DNA from: Bacilli bacterium
Lineage (GTDB): Bacteria > Bacillota_I > Bacilli_A > RF39 > UBA660
Assembly: GCA_016302935.1 (NCBI GenBank)
Contig: JAEDMO010000048.1
Location: 1-5,853, forward strand
DNA: 5,853 bases
Direction of reading: 5' to 3'
Positions within the stretch are counted from its first letter, which is position 1; each line of letters starts with the position of its first letter. A program made the translations under genes and the position numbers. Below are positions 5,593-5,853 of the stretch, one piece after another. The notes below the pieces were generated by a model. The model was not told the DNA's origin, searched no databases, and saw only the letters and a program-made list of their open reading frames with translations.

Positions 5593-5841
5593 TTATTTTA
5601 AATTTTCAAACCAATGACCTAAAACTACGTTTTCAACTTCATATTTGCCTTTTTGATTTTTCTTAGTAATGACATATGTTTTGTAACCTAATCCATAGTA
5701 ATAGCCAGTTCCATTATCTTCTACTTCTATTGGAAAACAAAACCATGGTTTTTGGTTTTCATCTACACGAATTTTGTCTACCGAATATACTAATACCCAT
5801 AAAGCAACTATGACAATCATCCATACTATTTTTTTTGCCAT
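5593..5841 (-). CDS. Small single-pass membrane protein of unknown function
   Basis: The 82-residue product has two lysines followed by a strong hydrophobic helix (about residues 5-20), then a soluble C-terminal part of about 60 residues that would face outwards; the helix could be an uncleaved signal anchor, as no cleavage site is obvious. The core KPWFCFPIEV (31-40), a short Asp-Asn-Gly turn and YYYGLGYKTYVI (47-58) recall small Bacillota proteins with the pattern Lys-Pro-x-Phe, a Gly-rich turn and Tyr-x-Gly-Leu-Gly-Tyr that I have seen annotated only as hypothetical; this is memory, not a search result. Start and reality are supported by GAAGGAGG (5846-5853) 4 bases before ATG. It ends 15 bases before fbp, so it is likely its operon partner. 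One Cys (35) is present; no lipobox is visible. Function not known. Confidence 0.82.
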   Translation of the reverse strand: MAKKIVWMIVIVALWVLVYSVDKIRVDENQKPWFCFPIEVEDNGTGYYYGLGYKTYVITKKNQKGKYEVENVVLGHWFENLK

Positions 5842-5845
5842 ATAT

Positions 5846-5853
5846 CCTCCTTC
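5846..5853 (-). promoter_or_regulatory. Ribosome binding site of the small membrane protein
   Basis: GAAGGAGG on the minus strand, a near-perfect Shine-Dalgarno sequence, stands 4 bases before the ATG at 5841 and confirms that this small frame is translated. The promoter would lie beyond the window edge. Confidence 0.8.

Overview
The window is very AT-rich, uses the standard genetic code (every tryptophan I checked is TGG and no in-frame TGA is needed), and all five genes end in TAA. The Bacillota-type 16S start, rrn leader boxA, NtdP, class III fructose-bisphosphatase, class B sortase and strong AGGAGG-type ribosome sites point to a low-GC Gram-positive bacterium. It is probably a member of the Bacilli or neighbouring Erysipelotrichia/RF39-like lineages, or possibly a Clostridium-like organism. 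The sortase argues for a cell wall, so a wall-less mycoplasma is unlikely. The exact lineage cannot be fixed from this window.

Layout, left to right: (1) positions 1-46 are the 5' end of a 16S rRNA gene read leftwards, so an rRNA operon continues outside the window. (2) Positions 47-435 hold its leader and control region: a boxA antitermination element and three tandem promoters, each with a 17-base spacer and the -10 box TATATT, plus phased A-tracts. (3) ntdP, a nucleoside tri-/diphosphatase, lies upstream of the rRNA promoters in the same direction. (4) ntdP is transcribed divergently from a class B sortase gene on the + strand; the two promoters share about 65 bases. The sortase most likely starts at a TTG at 1107, downstream of the longest possible start, and has an unusually long hydrophobic N-terminus. 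(5) A bidirectional hairpin terminator separates the sortase from a convergent, membrane-anchored S41 (C-terminal processing) peptidase. (6) Upstream of the peptidase, also on the minus strand, lie fbp (class III fructose-1,6-bisphosphatase) and, 15 bases further upstream, a small single-pass membrane protein of unknown function; these two look like an operon.

Functionally this looks like a core-genome neighbourhood: ribosome production, nucleotide housekeeping, gluconeogenesis, and two envelope proteins (sortase and processing protease). I see no transposon, phage gene, CRISPR array, toxin-antitoxin pair or defence system. The most interesting points are regulatory architecture (tandem rRNA promoters; a promoter embedded in a terminator), the sortase's N-terminal membrane region, and the small protein coupled to fbp.
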